DNA of 64,000 bases from CBDBCU01 sp965243185 (GCA_965243185.1 OZ251531.1:1-64000); one strand, 5' to 3'; shown: positions 36,695-46,110, counted from the first letter of the stretch. Numbers and translations are program-made. The notes: generated from the letters alone by a model not told the origin.

Positions 36695-37918
36695 CTACTC
36701 CCGGTCCAGCTCAAACCCCTGATGCAGCAGACGCACCGCCTCCGCTACCTGGCTCTCCTGAATAATGCAGGAAATGCGGATTTCCGAAGTCGTAATCATA
36801 TCAATGTTGATCCCGCCGTCCGCCAGAATCCGGAACATCCGCGCCGCATAACCCGGCGTGTTCTGCATCCCCGAACCCACCACGCTCACCGCCGACAGCG
36901 TAGCGTCGCTGACCACTTCCGCCGCTCCCAACGCCGGCAGCAGCTCCCTAACCTCCCGCATCGCCGCCGGCAAATCCGCCCGGGCCACCGTAAAACTGAT
37001 GTCCGTCGCCCGCTCCACGCTGGCATTCTGCACAATCGTATCCACGCTGATGCCCACCCCGGCCAGCGGCTCAAACAGCGCCGCCGCCACTCCCGGCCGG
37101 TCGGGAACTCCCCGCACCGTGATTTTTGCCACGCTGGACTGATACGCTATCCCCGTAACCTTAACCCGATTCTCCATCCCCGTCCTTGCCGCCGTCCGGT
37201 GTATCAAAGTCCCCGCCGCCTCGCCGAAACTCGACGCCACATATATCGGCATCTCGTACGCCGCCCCCAGCTCAATCGACCGGGGGTGCATCTTTGCCCC
37301 GTAACTCGCTAACTCCAGCATCTCCTCATACCCGATTTCCCCCAGCTTCCGCGCCGCCGGCGCCACCCTCGGGTCGGCGGTATAAATCCCGTCCACATCC
37401 GTATAAATATCGCACCGTTCCGCCCCCAAAGCCACCGCCAAAGCCACCGCCGTAGTATCCGACCCGCCCCGGCCCAAAGTAGTAACATCCAACCCCTCGG
37501 TAATCCCCTGAAACCCGGCCACAATTACCACTTTCCCCGCCGCCAACTCCTGCTTCACCCGACCCGGGTCAATGCTGTCAATCCGCGCCCGCCCGTACAT
37601 CCTATCCGTATGAATCCCCGCCTGAAACCCGCTCAGCGTAATCGCCTCATACCCCAAGGCCCGCAACGCCATCGTCAGCAGCGCGCAAGACACCAACTCC
37701 CCGGTGGACAGCAGCAAATCCAGCTCCCGCGGCGGCGGCTCCGGCGACACCGTCCGCGCCAGCTCAATCAACTCGTCGGTAGTATCCCCCATCGCCGACG
37801 CCACCGCCACAATATCCGTCCCCCCATCCTTCACCGCCCCAATCCGCCGCGCCACATTCCGAATTTTCCCGGCGTCCGCCACCGAACTGCCGCCATACTT
37901 ATGCACTACCAGCGTCAA
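36695..37918 (-). CDS. lysC: Aspartate kinase
   Basis: This enzyme phosphorylates aspartate, the first step towards lysine, threonine and methionine. The 407-residue protein starts VVHKYGGSSVAD, shows SALLTMALRALG-type catalytic-domain sequence, GRGGSDTTAVALA and TDVDGIYTADPR. It ends in two ACT domains (about 260-400; GVPDRPGVAAALFE and GSGMQNTPGYAARMF), which usually bind the feedback inhibitors lysine and threonine. The start is TTG 37918. The homoserine kinase gene lies just upstream on the same strand, a threonine-pathway pairing. Confidence 0.94.
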   Translation of the reverse strand: MTLVVHKYGGSSVADAGKIRNVARRIGAVKDGGTDIVAVASAMGDTTDELIELARTVSPEPPPRELDLLLSTGELVSCALLTMALRALGYEAITLSGFQAGIHTDRMYGRARIDSIDPGRVKQELAAGKVVIVAGFQGITEGLDVTTLGRGGSDTTAVALAVALGAERCDIYTDVDGIYTADPRVAPAARKLGEIGYEEMLELASYGAKMHPRSIELGAAYEMPIYVASSFGEAAGTLIHRTAARTGMENRVKVTGIAYQSSVAKITVRGVPDRPGVAAALFEPLAGVGISVDTIVQNASVERATDISFTVARADLPAAMREVRELLPALGAAEVVSDATLSAVSVVGSGMQNTPGYAARMFRILADGGINIDMITTSEIRISCIIQESQVAEAVRLLHQGFELDRE

Positions 37919-37981
37919 CTTCCCTGCTCCCTCTCCCCTATCGAATATGCCTCCACCGCCCCAATCCGCCCTTTCCTAACC

Positions 37982-38010
37982 GTCATTCCCGTGCCAACTG
38001 GAATCCAGGA
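37982..38010. repeat. Palindromic dispersed repeat, copy 3
   Basis: GTCATTCCCGTGCCAACTGG followed by AATCCAGGA; one arm base is changed (CTGG for CGGG). It lies between the aspartate kinase and homoserine kinase genes. Confidence 0.75.
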
Positions 38011-38035
38011 AAACCCTTCACAGCAACCCACCCCA

Positions 38036-38959
38036 TCAGCCACTCCCGACCAAATGCGCCCCCCGGGCCGTCGGCTGCGTAATCTCCACCCGTCCCGCAA
38101 CCCCGGTCAGCCGCGCCGCCTCAAACATCTCATACGCCACCGTCATCTCCCGCCCTCTGGTCAACGCCAGCACCGTCGACCCGCTCCCCGACAGAAACAC
38201 CCCCAACGCCCCGGCCGCCCGTGCCGCCGCAAAGATAACCTTAATCGCCGGAAACAGCGGCTGCCGGTACGGCTGATGCAACCTGTCCTGCGTTGCCACC
38301 TCCAGATACTCCGGCCGATTCAGCCCCATCCCGGCCACCAGCAGCGCCGCCCGCCCCATATTAAACACCGCATCCTCCACGCTGACCCTTTCCGGCAGCA
38401 CCGCCCGCGCCGCCGCCGTAGCAATCCGCTGCTCCGGGATGAACAATACCGCCTTCAACTCCTCCGGAACCGGTATCGGCGCGGTATAGAGCTGCGGCCC
38501 GTCCGACACCACCAATTGCAGACCTCCCAGCACCGCCGCCGCCACATTATCCGGGTGTCCTTCGATAGTCGCCGCCATCTCCAGCAATTCCTTATCCCCA
38601 AACCGACCGCCGCCCAGCGCATTAGCCGCCGCCAACCCCCCGGCAATCGCCGCCGCGCTGCTCCCCAACCCCCGACTGAGCGGAATCCCATTATGGCAGC
38701 GCAGCCGCAGCGGCGGCAGCTCCAAATCCGCCTCCCCGAACAGAAACTCCATCGCCCGGTAAGTCAAATTGCCAGTGTCCTCCGCCAGTTCCTCCGCCCC
38801 TTCCCCAACAACCTCCACCACCCCACCGCCATCCCCCTCCACCGGCAAAACCTCCACCCGATTCCACAAATCCAGCGCCATCCCCAGACAGTCAAAACCC
38901 GGCCCCAAATTGGCCGTAGTAGCCGGGGCCGCCACCTCTATACGCTGAAAACCCATCAT
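38036..38959 (-). CDS. thrB: Homoserine kinase (GHMP family)
   Basis: ThrB phosphorylates homoserine before threonine synthase acts. The 307-residue protein shows VAAPATTANLGPGFDCLGMAL at its start, the GHMP ATP-binding loop [16 protein letters not shown] and a C-terminal GVFLSGSGSTVLAL. I chose the ATG pair at 38959/38956; upstream the frame is open but without a ribosome binding site. The aspartate kinase gene follows after a 117-base gap that contains repeat copy 3. Confidence 0.92.
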   Translation of the reverse strand: MMGFQRIEVAAPATTANLGPGFDCLGMALDLWNRVEVLPVEGDGGGVVEVVGEGAEELAEDTGNLTYRAMEFLFGEADLELPPLRLRCHNGIPLSRGLGSSAAAIAGGLAAANALGGGRFGDKELLEMAATIEGHPDNVAAAVLGGLQLVVSDGPQLYTAPIPVPEELKAVLFIPEQRIATAAARAVLPERVSVEDAVFNMGRAALLVAGMGLNRPEYLEVATQDRLHQPYRQPLFPAIKVIFAAARAAGALGVFLSGSGSTVLALTRGREMTVAYEMFEAARLTGVAGRVEITQPTARGAHLVGSG

Positions 38960-39037
38960 ACCCGCAATTATAAAGCCAATCCCCCCGCCAAGCAATTACC
39001 ATCGACCACCCGCCCAAGGCTATCGCATATAGAAATC

Positions 39038-39065
39038 GTCATTCCCACGAAAGTGGGAATCCAGA
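39038..39065. repeat. Palindromic dispersed repeat, copy 4
   Basis: GTCATTCCCACGAAAGTGGG followed by AATCCAGA, a perfect CCCAC/GTGGG hairpin with a GAAA loop, between the thrB and lipoprotein genes. Confidence 0.8.
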
Positions 39066-39116
39066 GCAATGTAGCGGGGCGTACCAGCCCGGCCGGTTAA
39101 GCCCGGACGGGCTTGC

Positions 39117-39794
39117 TTACAGTCCGAAACAAGGCGACATTTCACTGACCGCCAACATTTGCAACAAGCCCACCGTCGAGTAGTCCTTGGAAAGTTCCGG
39201 GTTGTCCGTCAGTGTCACGGTGAATTCATTTACGCGCTGGTCGGTAATTGCTTGTAGCAGGGTTTGAGCGCGCCGTCCGCGCAATATAAGCCGGTCGTGG
39301 CGGGTTTCCCAAGTCTGCCACATGGAACGAAAGCGCAAATCCCCGACGCTGGTAACGCTTTTAACGGCGCGTTGGCTAACCCCGCCGTCAATTTGTAATG
39401 GATAGGGAAAGAACAGGTTGACGCGGGGAACTGCCCCCCGGCTGTCGGGGTAGTATATACAGGAGTATTGTTGGGCATCGTCAGCCACGTTACGCACAGA
39501 CCGCAAGTCTGCTCCAGTGTCCAACAAAGGGCCTTCTGCCAACGCCCAATTTCCCAGCGTCCCGGTTACAAACATTCCACCTATCCCGGGAACCCGCGTA
39601 GGAATGAATACCAGCGTGGGGGCGGGAGTAGCGGTCGGAGTGGGAACCGGGGTGTCGGTCGGCGCCGGGGGAGCCGTTGGCGGCAGAGTCGGCGCTACTG
39701 GAGCAGCCGTAGGCGACGCACTAACGCACCCGGCCAAAACCAGCAAGCCCAACAAGGCAAAAAGCGGCAAGGGCAACCGGATAAACTTGCTCAA
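39117..39794 (-). CDS. Lipoprotein of unknown function with Thr/Pro-rich linker
   Basis: A 225-residue lipoprotein. The signal peptide ends in LVLAGC (Cys23), followed by a 50-residue Pro/Thr/Ala linker that holds the domain away from the membrane. The rest (about 75-225) is a mixed alpha/beta domain with no motif I recognise. It starts with TTG 39794, 8 bases after GGGAG. The composition matches other extracellular proteins in this window. Confidence 0.75.
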   Translation of the reverse strand: MSKFIRLPLPLFALLGLLVLAGCVSASPTAAPVAPTLPPTAPPAPTDTPVPTPTATPAPTLVFIPTRVPGIGGMFVTGTLGNWALAEGPLLDTGADLRSVRNVADDAQQYSCIYYPDSRGAVPRVNLFFPYPLQIDGGVSQRAVKSVTSVGDLRFRSMWQTWETRHDRLILRGRRAQTLLQAITDQRVNEFTVTLTDNPELSKDYSTVGLLQMLAVSEMSPCFGL

Positions 39795-39873
39795 TTTATA
39801 AACTCCCGCCGGCGGCTTCCTTTACTTACCGAACTTTACCATCCTGCAACAAGTTCTGGTTGTGCGGACTACC

Positions 39874-41250
39874 CTACCCCCGCCCCGCTCCCTCCCCCGC
39901 AACAAACAACTGCTCCAATTCATCAAAAGCCGTCGGATGATACCCATTGCGCCCATTATTACCGTTCCAACCCCGGCCCGCCAACTCCGGGTTCGACCCC
40001 TTCACCGCCCGCAGATAATCCAACGCCAGCCGCGGCAGCAAAAACCGCTCCCGCACCCGCTCCTGCGCCGCCTGCCCCATCCGCTCCCGCAGATCCTCAT
40101 TCTCCAGCAGCTCCACCAACCGCCGCCCGCATTCCTCCGCCGAATCCACCAAATACCCGTTCACCCCATCCTCAATCTGCGCCCGTATCCCCCCGGCATT
40201 GCCCCCGATAACCGCCCGCCCCTTGCCCATCGCCTCCGCCACCGTCAACCCAAACCCTTCCCGCGTCGACTTCTGCATCACCACCAGCGAAACCGTCTGA
40301 AACGCGTTCACAATCCGGTCAATGCTGTCCGGCAAATCCACCGGGTAAAAATAAGCGTGAATATCCGGGTCGCCCCCGGCATACTCCAAAACGCTGTTCA
40401 GCACCTCCACCGCCTCCGGATCATCCGCCGCCTGACTCAATCCCAGCAATGCCAATTGCAGCCCCGGAACCGACCGCCGCGCCTGCCGGTAAGCGTCAAT
40501 CACCCCCCAAGGATCCTTCCAATAGTCAAACCGAGACACCTGTGTAACCAACGGCCGACCCACATCAATCCCCATCGCCGCCGCAATCCCCTGCGCCATC
40601 CCCCACTCCATCGGCCGATTCTTTGCCGTCAGCGGGTCAATCGCCGGCGGCGTAATATACACCGGCGCCTTCCCCTTCAACTCCCCCGGTACAAACTCCG
40701 GCAGCGAAAACGCCAGCCCGTCATAATGCCCCGCCAGCGGCGCCAACGCCGCCATCACCCCCGCATTCGGCGCCGTCAAATCAATATGGCAAACCCAATA
40801 CCGCCCTTCCTCCTTCCCCCGCGGCAGCATCGCAGCCAGCGGCAGTAGCTGCGGGTCATGAAAAAACCATACATCAGCCGCCAGCTCCCGCGCCCGAATC
40901 TCCGCCGCCACCGCCTCCAAACACCCGTAATAAACCGCCAGCTCCTCCGCCGACAGCGCCCCTTCCGCCCCTTGCAGCAGATTATGAATCCGCTTCGTAA
41001 CCTGGAAAAACCGCGGCTCCGTCGGACTGATTACCACCCGCTCCGTCGCCACCCCCAAAGCATTCATCAGCGGCACCAGCGACTGCAAAATCTCCGCCAC
41101 TCCCCCGCCGGCCGCCGTACTGTTGGCGTGGACAAACAGCAGCCCCCGAAACTCCCCGGCCCACGCCGCCAATTCCTCCAGCAATCCCGCCGGCGCCAAC
41201 TCCCCATACCGGGCCAGCGTCGTCTCCGGGTAATTTATCCGCAAAAGCAT
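39874..41250 (-). CDS. TreT-like trehalose glycosyltransferring synthase (GT4)
   Basis: A 458-residue GT-B glycosyltransferase. FVHANSTAAGGGVAEIL near residue 40 is typical of TreT, which makes trehalose from a nucleotide-glucose and glucose. VTQVSRFDYWKDPWGVIDAY and the C-terminal KSTREGFGLTVAEAMGKG with GGNAGGIRAQI are GT4 donor-site motifs. Trehalose would serve as a compatible solute. Its gene is alone on the minus strand, and no trehalose transport or trehalase gene is near. Confidence 0.85.
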   Translation of the reverse strand: MLLRINYPETTLARYGELAPAGLLEELAAWAGEFRGLLFVHANSTAAGGGVAEILQSLVPLMNALGVATERVVISPTEPRFFQVTKRIHNLLQGAEGALSAEELAVYYGCLEAVAAEIRARELAADVWFFHDPQLLPLAAMLPRGKEEGRYWVCHIDLTAPNAGVMAALAPLAGHYDGLAFSLPEFVPGELKGKAPVYITPPAIDPLTAKNRPMEWGMAQGIAAAMGIDVGRPLVTQVSRFDYWKDPWGVIDAYRQARRSVPGLQLALLGLSQAADDPEAVEVLNSVLEYAGGDPDIHAYFYPVDLPDSIDRIVNAFQTVSLVVMQKSTREGFGLTVAEAMGKGRAVIGGNAGGIRAQIEDGVNGYLVDSAEECGRRLVELLENEDLRERMGQAAQERVRERFLLPRLALDYLRAVKGSNPELAGRGWNGNNGRNGYHPTAFDELEQLFVAGEGAGRG

Positions 41251-41280
41251 CCTTCCCCTTCACCTACCACTAACGCCCCC

Positions 41281-41395
41281 GCAACCGGGAGCCAAATTTG
41301 CCAGCCCCAGCAACGGGAGCCAATTTGCCGCCTATACCGGACGCGCCACCAGCTATAGCCTACCGACTCATCGCAATCGAGAGCCAATCCGCCGC
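41281..41395 (+). repeat. Short degenerate direct repeats, GCAACGGGAGCCAATTTGCC type
   Basis: Units at 41281-41302 and 41310-41330 are nearly identical, and a weaker one is at 41372-41395. Function unknown; no gene is visible in this stretch. Confidence 0.6.
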
Positions 41396-41534
41396 CCCCT
41401 TGGCGCACAATCGGATATTATTCCACCCCCACTCCCAATCGGCAACACCTTTACCCCCCGATATTAACCACTTATGTCCATCTAACCACTGCCCCCGGCC
41501 ACACCTACCTAACCGTCCTTCCCACTCTCCCACC

Positions 41535-41562
41535 GTCATTCCCACGAAAGTGGGAATCCAGA
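41535..41562. repeat. Palindromic dispersed repeat, copy 5
   Basis: Identical to copy 4 through the core (GTCATTCCCACGAAAGTGGG, then AATCCAGA). Confidence 0.8.
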
Positions 41563-41583
41563 ACCCCCGCCCTTAAAAACTTT

Positions 41584-41650
41584 CCCCAAATCCAAAAGTT
41601 TTGAGGGGGTGCGGGGGAACTTTTACAAAAGTTTCCCCGCCGTAACCCCA
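41584..41650 (+). repeat. 66-bp repeat, upstream copy
   Basis: A 67-base element with AAAAGTTTTGAGGGGGTGCG and GGGGAACTTTTACAAAAGTT. It contains an AACTTTT/AAAAGTT inverted pair. A near-identical copy in the same orientation lies at 42743-42808, on the other side of the secreted-protein gene. Confidence 0.85.
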
Positions 41651-41671
41651 AGGCAATCACCTATCGAAATC

Positions 41672-41735
41672 GTCATCCCCCGAAAGCGGGCATCCCGAAC
41701 CGTAATCGTCATTCCCACGAAAGTGGGAATCCAGA
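41672..41735. repeat. Palindromic dispersed repeat, copies 6 and 7
   Basis: A degenerate copy (CATCCCCCGAAAGCGGGCATCCC region, 41672-41699) and a clean copy (41708-41735) sit head to tail, and a half copy starts at 41743. Confidence 0.8.
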
Positions 41736-41848
41736 ACCGCACCCGTCATTCCCATCCTTCCCCGATTCCCCCCTCATCCCCGGTTGACAACCCCGCCCCT
41801 ATCCTGTTACCGTAGCCTTACCTAGAACCTTCCCCACGGAGGCCGGCT

Positions 41849-42863
41849 ATGTTCCCCTCGCCGCTCAAACTAATCCTCTCCCTGACCGCCCTATCCCTGC
41901 TCCTCGCCGTTGCCGCCTTCACCCCTGACCGCGGCCCCGCCGCCCCCGCCCTCACCCGCTCCAATTCCGTACTACCCCCCCCCAGAACGCTTGTTCTATA
42001 TAGACGTCGCCCAAGCCGCCCCCCGTTCCATCCCTTGGGATTGCTCCGACTGGCAACCCTCCCCCGCCGTTGCCGACGCTGACGACCCCCGCGTCTCCCT
42101 TATCCTCGAATCCCTCGCCGCCAACCGCGGCAAAACCATCTACTGCGCCATCGACCAATCCGACACCTTCACCAAAGCCGAAACCTGGGCCGCCGGCCGC
42201 CACCGCAACGAACGCGACGACACCGTCTACTTCGGCGAAAGCGGCAACTTCCGCGGCTTCCTCGCCGCCCAAGAGGGCTATCTTACTGACGGCGAATCCG
42301 GCGTTACCGGCGTCTCCCGCGAACTCATCTTTGAATTCCCCCGGGAGGAACGCCGCCGCCGCTGGCGCACCGTCCGCTTTGATGTCCCCACCGATGGCAG
42401 CCAGCTCGCCTCGGCTTATTCCTGCTCTTATCATCCCGTCCGCTATAGTTCTGATTCCAGCGCCAAGAGTACGGCCCGGCGGTATTTTACGGGCGACACT
42501 GGCAGTTGCCCGGTGACTACCGACTGGGCGGCTGATGCGGACGCTGCGGCCCAGACTCATTGCCGCCGCCGCGGCGGCCGGGTCGTGGCCGGCAGCGTGT
42601 CGTATGACGCCACCGTGCTCGATTATCAAGGTGAACACGACATCTGGGATTATGAGCCGGACGGAAGCGGAGCGGGCTCTGCCTACACCGTCCGCCACCT
42701 GCAAGAAACGCGTCCGCCGCCGCTAACCCCACCAACAGCCATCCCCAAACCTAAAAGTTTTGAGGGGGTGCGGGGGAACTTTTACAAAAGTTCCCCCGTC
42801 GTACCCCAACAAAACGGGCAGGTCTCCCCACCGGGAAACCCGCCCCCAATTCTTAATTCCTAA
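41849..42863 (+). CDS. Secreted protein of unknown function, split at a nine-C tract
   Basis: The start (ATG 41849 behind GGAGG) encodes a clear signal peptide (hydrophobic residues 6-23) but meets a stop at 42082. The body, about 280 residues with DCSDW, CAIDQ and several further cysteines, is in another frame open from 41910 to 42863. The frames meet at nine C residues (41975-41983); with eight C they join as one protein. The last 40 codons run into the 66-bp repeat and are probably not original. Paired cysteines suggest a disulfide-bonded extracytoplasmic domain. A possible promoter is TTGACA at 41784. The cause may be a read error, decay or phase variation. Confidence 0.6.
42743..42808 (+). 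repeat. 66-bp repeat, downstream copy
   Basis: It matches 41584-41650 except for a few bases, in direct orientation, overlapping the 3' end of the secreted-protein frame. Confidence 0.85.
42809..42847 (-). terminator. Terminator after glmS
   Basis: On the minus strand a 13-bp imperfect GC stem (two mismatches) is followed by TTTTGTT. Between it and the glmS stop lies a 14-base AATTCTTAATTCC(T/C) unit repeated twice (42848-42876). Confidence 0.6.
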
Positions 42864-42884
42864 TTCTTAATTCCCAATCCCCCC

Positions 42885-44753
42885 CTACTCCACCGTCACC
42901 GACTTCGCCAAATTCCGCGGCTGATCCACATCGCACCCCCGCAGCAGCGCAATATGATACGCCAGCAATTGCAAAGGCAGCGCCGCCAGCAGCGGCGTCA
43001 AATGCTCCGCCGCCGCCGGCAAATACAACACCTCATCCACCTGCTCCGCCAATTCGGTATCCCCCTCCGTCAGCACCGCCAGCACCACCCCCTCCCGAGC
43101 CTTCACCTCCAAAATGTTCCCCACCATCTTGTCATACAACCCGTCCCGCGGCGCCAACGCCAATGTCGCCAGATCCCGGTCAATCAGCGCAATCGGCCCG
43201 TGCTTCATCTCCCCTGCCGCGTATCCCTCCGCGTGAATATAGCTGATTTCCTTCAGCTTCAACGCCCCCTCCTGCGCGATTGCCGCATTAGCCCCTCGTC
43301 CCAAAAACAGAAACCCGCCATAATCCCGAAACCGCCGCGCCAGCCGCCGGTACTCCGCCAAATCCGCCAACATCTCCCCCAGCAGCCGCGGCCCCTGCGC
43401 CAACCCCCGCAGCAATTCCCCCGTCCTTTCTATTCCCAGCCATCCCCGTTCCTGCCCCAGATAAATCGCCAGCAGTTGCAGCAAAGTCAACGACGCAACA
43501 AAAGTCTTGGTGCTGGCTACCCCGATCTCCAACCCCGAACCCATATACAGCGTAGCCTCCGCCAACCGCGCCAGTTGACTCCCCTCCGCATTGCACACCG
43601 CCAAAGTCCGCGCCCCCTGCTCCCCCGCCGCTTGCAGCGCCGCCACCGTATCCGCCGTCTCCCCCGACTGGCTGATGCCCACCACCAAAGTATCCCGGTT
43701 CAGCAGCCTGTCCCGATACCGAAACTCCGATGCGCTGTCCGTCTCCCCCGGCAGACCGGCAAACTTCTCGACCCAATGCCGCCCCACCTGCGCCGCATTC
43801 AGACTCGTCCCGCACCCAATCAAAACCACCCGTTGCAGCCGCCCCGTTTCCGCCCGGGTCAACGGAAAATCCGCCAACTCCACCCGTCCCGCCTCAAAAT
43901 TCACCCGCCCCCGCAGCGCCCCGGCCACCGCCTGCGGCTGCTCCATCATCTCCTTCAGCATAAAATGCCGATACCCGCCCTTATCCACCACCGCCGCCTC
44001 CGGCGACACCGGCCGCAGCTCCTTATCCAACCGCCGCCCCGTCAAATCCGAAAACTCCACCCCTTCCCGCGTCACCACCGCCATCTCCCCCGCCTCCAAA
44101 AAGGCCACCGGCGCCGCCGGCTGCGCCCCCCCGGGACGCAAAATCGGCAAGGCCGCCGGCAAATCGCTGCCCACAATACCTTGCCCCTCCCGATATGCCA
44201 CCACAATTCCCCCGGCGTGGCCCAACCGCAAAGCGCACACCTTATCCGGCTCCTCCTGACAAATCGCCGCCACCGCCTGCGAACCCTCCAACCGCCGCCC
44301 CATCTCCCGAAACGCCGTCCCGAAATCCAGTCCCTCCGCCATCCCCTCCTCAATCAGATGAGCAATCACCTCCGTATCCGTATCCGACGCAAAGCGATGC
44401 CCCCGGGCCGTCAGCCCCCGCTTCAACTCCAGAAAATTCTCCACAATCCCGTTATGCACCACCGCCACCCGCCGGCCGCACTCCGTCAACGGATGCGCGT
44501 TAGCGTCCGTGGGCGGCCCGTGCGTCGCCCACCGCGTATGCCCCAACCCCACGAACCCCTGCGGAAACCCCGCCTCCGCCATCCGGGAAAGCCCATCCAC
44601 CTTCCCCACCGTCTTGCGCAGCCGCAGCTGACCCGCCCCATCCAGCACCGCAATTCCCGCGCTGTCATACCCCCGGTACTCCAGCCGTTGCAGCCCCTCC
44701 AGAATAATCGGCCACGCCGCCGCCTTACCCACATAGCCCACTATGCCGCACAC
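42885..44753 (-). CDS. glmS: Glutamine-fructose-6-phosphate aminotransferase (isomerizing)
   Basis: GlmS makes glucosamine-6-phosphate for cell-wall and surface glycans. The 622-residue protein has the N-terminal glutaminase domain beginning CGIVGYVG, with Cys2 as the nucleophile, and two SIS sugar-isomerase domains (GCGTSLNAAQVGRHW, GISQSGETADTVAAL, GRGANAAIAQEGALKLKEISYIHAEG). It ends in the typical KSVTVE. The start is GTG 44753 behind GGAGG, because this places Cys directly after the initiator; an upstream ATG at 44771 would bury it. No glmS ribozyme is evident upstream. Confidence 0.96.
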   Translation of the reverse strand: MCGIVGYVGKAAAWPIILEGLQRLEYRGYDSAGIAVLDGAGQLRLRKTVGKVDGLSRMAEAGFPQGFVGLGHTRWATHGPPTDANAHPLTECGRRVAVVHNGIVENFLELKRGLTARGHRFASDTDTEVIAHLIEEGMAEGLDFGTAFREMGRRLEGSQAVAAICQEEPDKVCALRLGHAGGIVVAYREGQGIVGSDLPAALPILRPGGAQPAAPVAFLEAGEMAVVTREGVEFSDLTGRRLDKELRPVSPEAAVVDKGGYRHFMLKEMMEQPQAVAGALRGRVNFEAGRVELADFPLTRAETGRLQRVVLIGCGTSLNAAQVGRHWVEKFAGLPGETDSASEFRYRDRLLNRDTLVVGISQSGETADTVAALQAAGEQGARTLAVCNAEGSQLARLAEATLYMGSGLEIGVASTKTFVASLTLLQLLAIYLGQERGWLGIERTGELLRGLAQGPRLLGEMLADLAEYRRLARRFRDYGGFLFLGRGANAAIAQEGALKLKEISYIHAEGYAAGEMKHGPIALIDRDLATLALAPRDGLYDKMVGNILEVKAREGVVLAVLTEGDTELAEQVDEVLYLPAAAEHLTPLLAALPLQLLAYHIALLRGCDVDQPRNLAKSVTVE

Positions 44754-44880
44754 ACTCCCTCCAAAAACCACCGAAATTAAACCCGCACATCATACCGCCC
44801 CCGCCACGCCATCCCGCCCACTACGCCGCTATCCCATCCTTACCGATATGCCGTTATGCCATCCTGACCTGACCGCCCGG

Positions 44881-44954
44881 CTATGTCATTCCGGCTATCC
44901 GGCTATGTCATTCCGGCTATCCGGTCATGTCATTCCGAGCGCAGCGAGGAATCT
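44881..44954 (+). repeat. Tandem GTCATTCCGGCTATCCGG units joined to a TCATTCCGAGCGCAGCGAGG element
   Basis: Two perfect 22-bp units and a third partial unit whose end changes into GAGCGCAGCGAGGAATCT, itself a common bacterial palindromic repeat sequence. Confidence 0.75.
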
Positions 44955-44974
44955 AAAATGCCCGCCCTTCAATC

Positions 44975-45003
44975 GTCCTTCCCGTGCCAACGGGAATCCA
45001 GAA
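44975..45003. repeat. Palindromic dispersed repeat, copy 8
   Basis: A GTCCTTCCCGTGCCAACGGG core followed by AATCCAGAA. Confidence 0.75.
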
Positions 45004-45111
45004 CCCCCAAAACAAAACCGCCATCCCCGCGCCAGCCGGAACTTATCCCGCCGGCCGCCGAATGACGGCCCTCCCGCAATTCCCAGCCAGCCCATCGCCC
45101 CGAACCGGCCC

Positions 45112-46110
45112 CTACCCCCGAATCCCGCCCAACGCCGCCGCCGGCCGCCCCCCAATCTCCATTATCGCCGCCGCCAGCGCATTCGGATCGTGCCGCAAAT
45201 ACACCCCCGCCGCCAGCACCGGACACTCCACTACCTCCCCAACCACCGACCCGCACTCCTCCAAATCCAGCTCCACCGGATACTGCCGCTCCTGAGCATA
45301 CCGTTCCAACAATCGCTGCGGAAACGGCCGATTATTGAAAATCAAATAATCCAGCGGTGCATCCGTCCCCAAATACGACAGCAGCAGCTTCACAAAAGTC
45401 GACGCCTTAAACCCGTCCGACTCCCCCGGCTTAGTCATCAGATTGCAAATATGAATCTTTACCGCCCGCGACGCGTTTATCGCCTCCGCCACATCCTCCA
45501 CCAGCAAATTCGGCAGCACACTGGTATAAATATCCCCCGGCCCCAACACAATCACCTCCGCCCGCTCAATCGCCTCCAGCGCCGGCGGATACACATACGC
45601 CTTCGGCTGTAGCCGAATATAATCGATACCTACCTCCAGATTCTCCCGCCGCAGGTCAATCGCCGCCTCCCCCGAAATCTCCTTCCCGTTCTCCAGCGTC
45701 GCCACCAAAGTGGACTTGGTCAGCGTCACCGGCAGTACCCGCCCCCGAATCCCCAAAATCCGCGACGCCTCCTCAATCGCGCTGATCGCGCTCCCCGTAA
45801 CCTCCGTCAACGCCGTCAAAAACAAGTTCCCGAAATTATGCCCGCTCAGCCCATTCCCCGAACTGAACCGATAGTCAAACAGCCGCCGCATCACCTGCCC
45901 GCTCGGGCTATCCTCCGCCAATGCCATCAAACAGCGGCGAATATCCCCCGGCGGCAGCTGCCCCAGCTCATCCCGCAGCCGTCCCGAACTCCCCCCGTCG
46001 TCGGTCATCGCCACCACCGCCGACAGGTTGCAATCCTGATTCCGCAACCCCGTCAAAGTAGTGTGATTGCCCGTCCCCCCGCCCACTACCACAATTTCCT
46101 GCTTGCCCAT
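45112..46110 (-). CDS. YvcK/CofD-like gluconeogenesis factor family protein
   Basis: A 332-residue cytoplasmic protein of the YvcK (UPF0052) family. Motifs are VVVGGGTGNHTTLTGL, the acidic AMTDDGGSSGRLRDELG, LPPGDIRRC, GHNFGNLFLTALT and VLGPGDIYTSVLPNLL. YvcK binds UDP-GlcNAc and directs carbon into cell-wall precursors in Bacillus and mycobacteria. The nearby glmS, whose product starts UDP-GlcNAc synthesis, fits this role. YvcK genes usually sit beside rapZ and whiA, which are absent here. The ATG follows AAAGGGG. Confidence 0.9.
   Translation of the reverse strand: MGKQEIVVVGGGTGNHTTLTGLRNQDCNLSAVVAMTDDGGSSGRLRDELGQLPPGDIRRCLMALAEDSPSGQVMRRLFDYRFSSGNGLSGHNFGNLFLTALTEVTGSAISAIEEASRILGIRGRVLPVTLTKSTLVATLENGKEISGEAAIDLRRENLEVGIDYIRLQPKAYVYPPALEAIERAEVIVLGPGDIYTSVLPNLLVEDVAEAINASRAVKIHICNLMTKPGESDGFKASTFVKLLLSYLGTDAPLDYLIFNNRPFPQRLLERYAQERQYPVELDLEECGSVVGEVVECPVLAAGVYLRHDPNALAAAIMEIGGRPAAALGGIRG

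Larger units (their letters stand above)
44754..45111. other. Repeat-filled intergenic region between glmS and yvcK
   Basis: No gene is visible. It holds a 22-bp tandem (CTATGTCATTCCGGCTATCC plus GG; 44881-44902 and 44903-44924) running into a TCATTCCGAGCGCAGCGAGG element. Palindromic repeat copy 8 follows (44975-45003), then a degenerate copy at about 45021-45045. Confidence 0.75.

Noticed and set aside
44881..45003. CRISPR array
   Set aside because: Only two full 22-bp units lie directly adjacent without spacers, and no cas genes are nearby.
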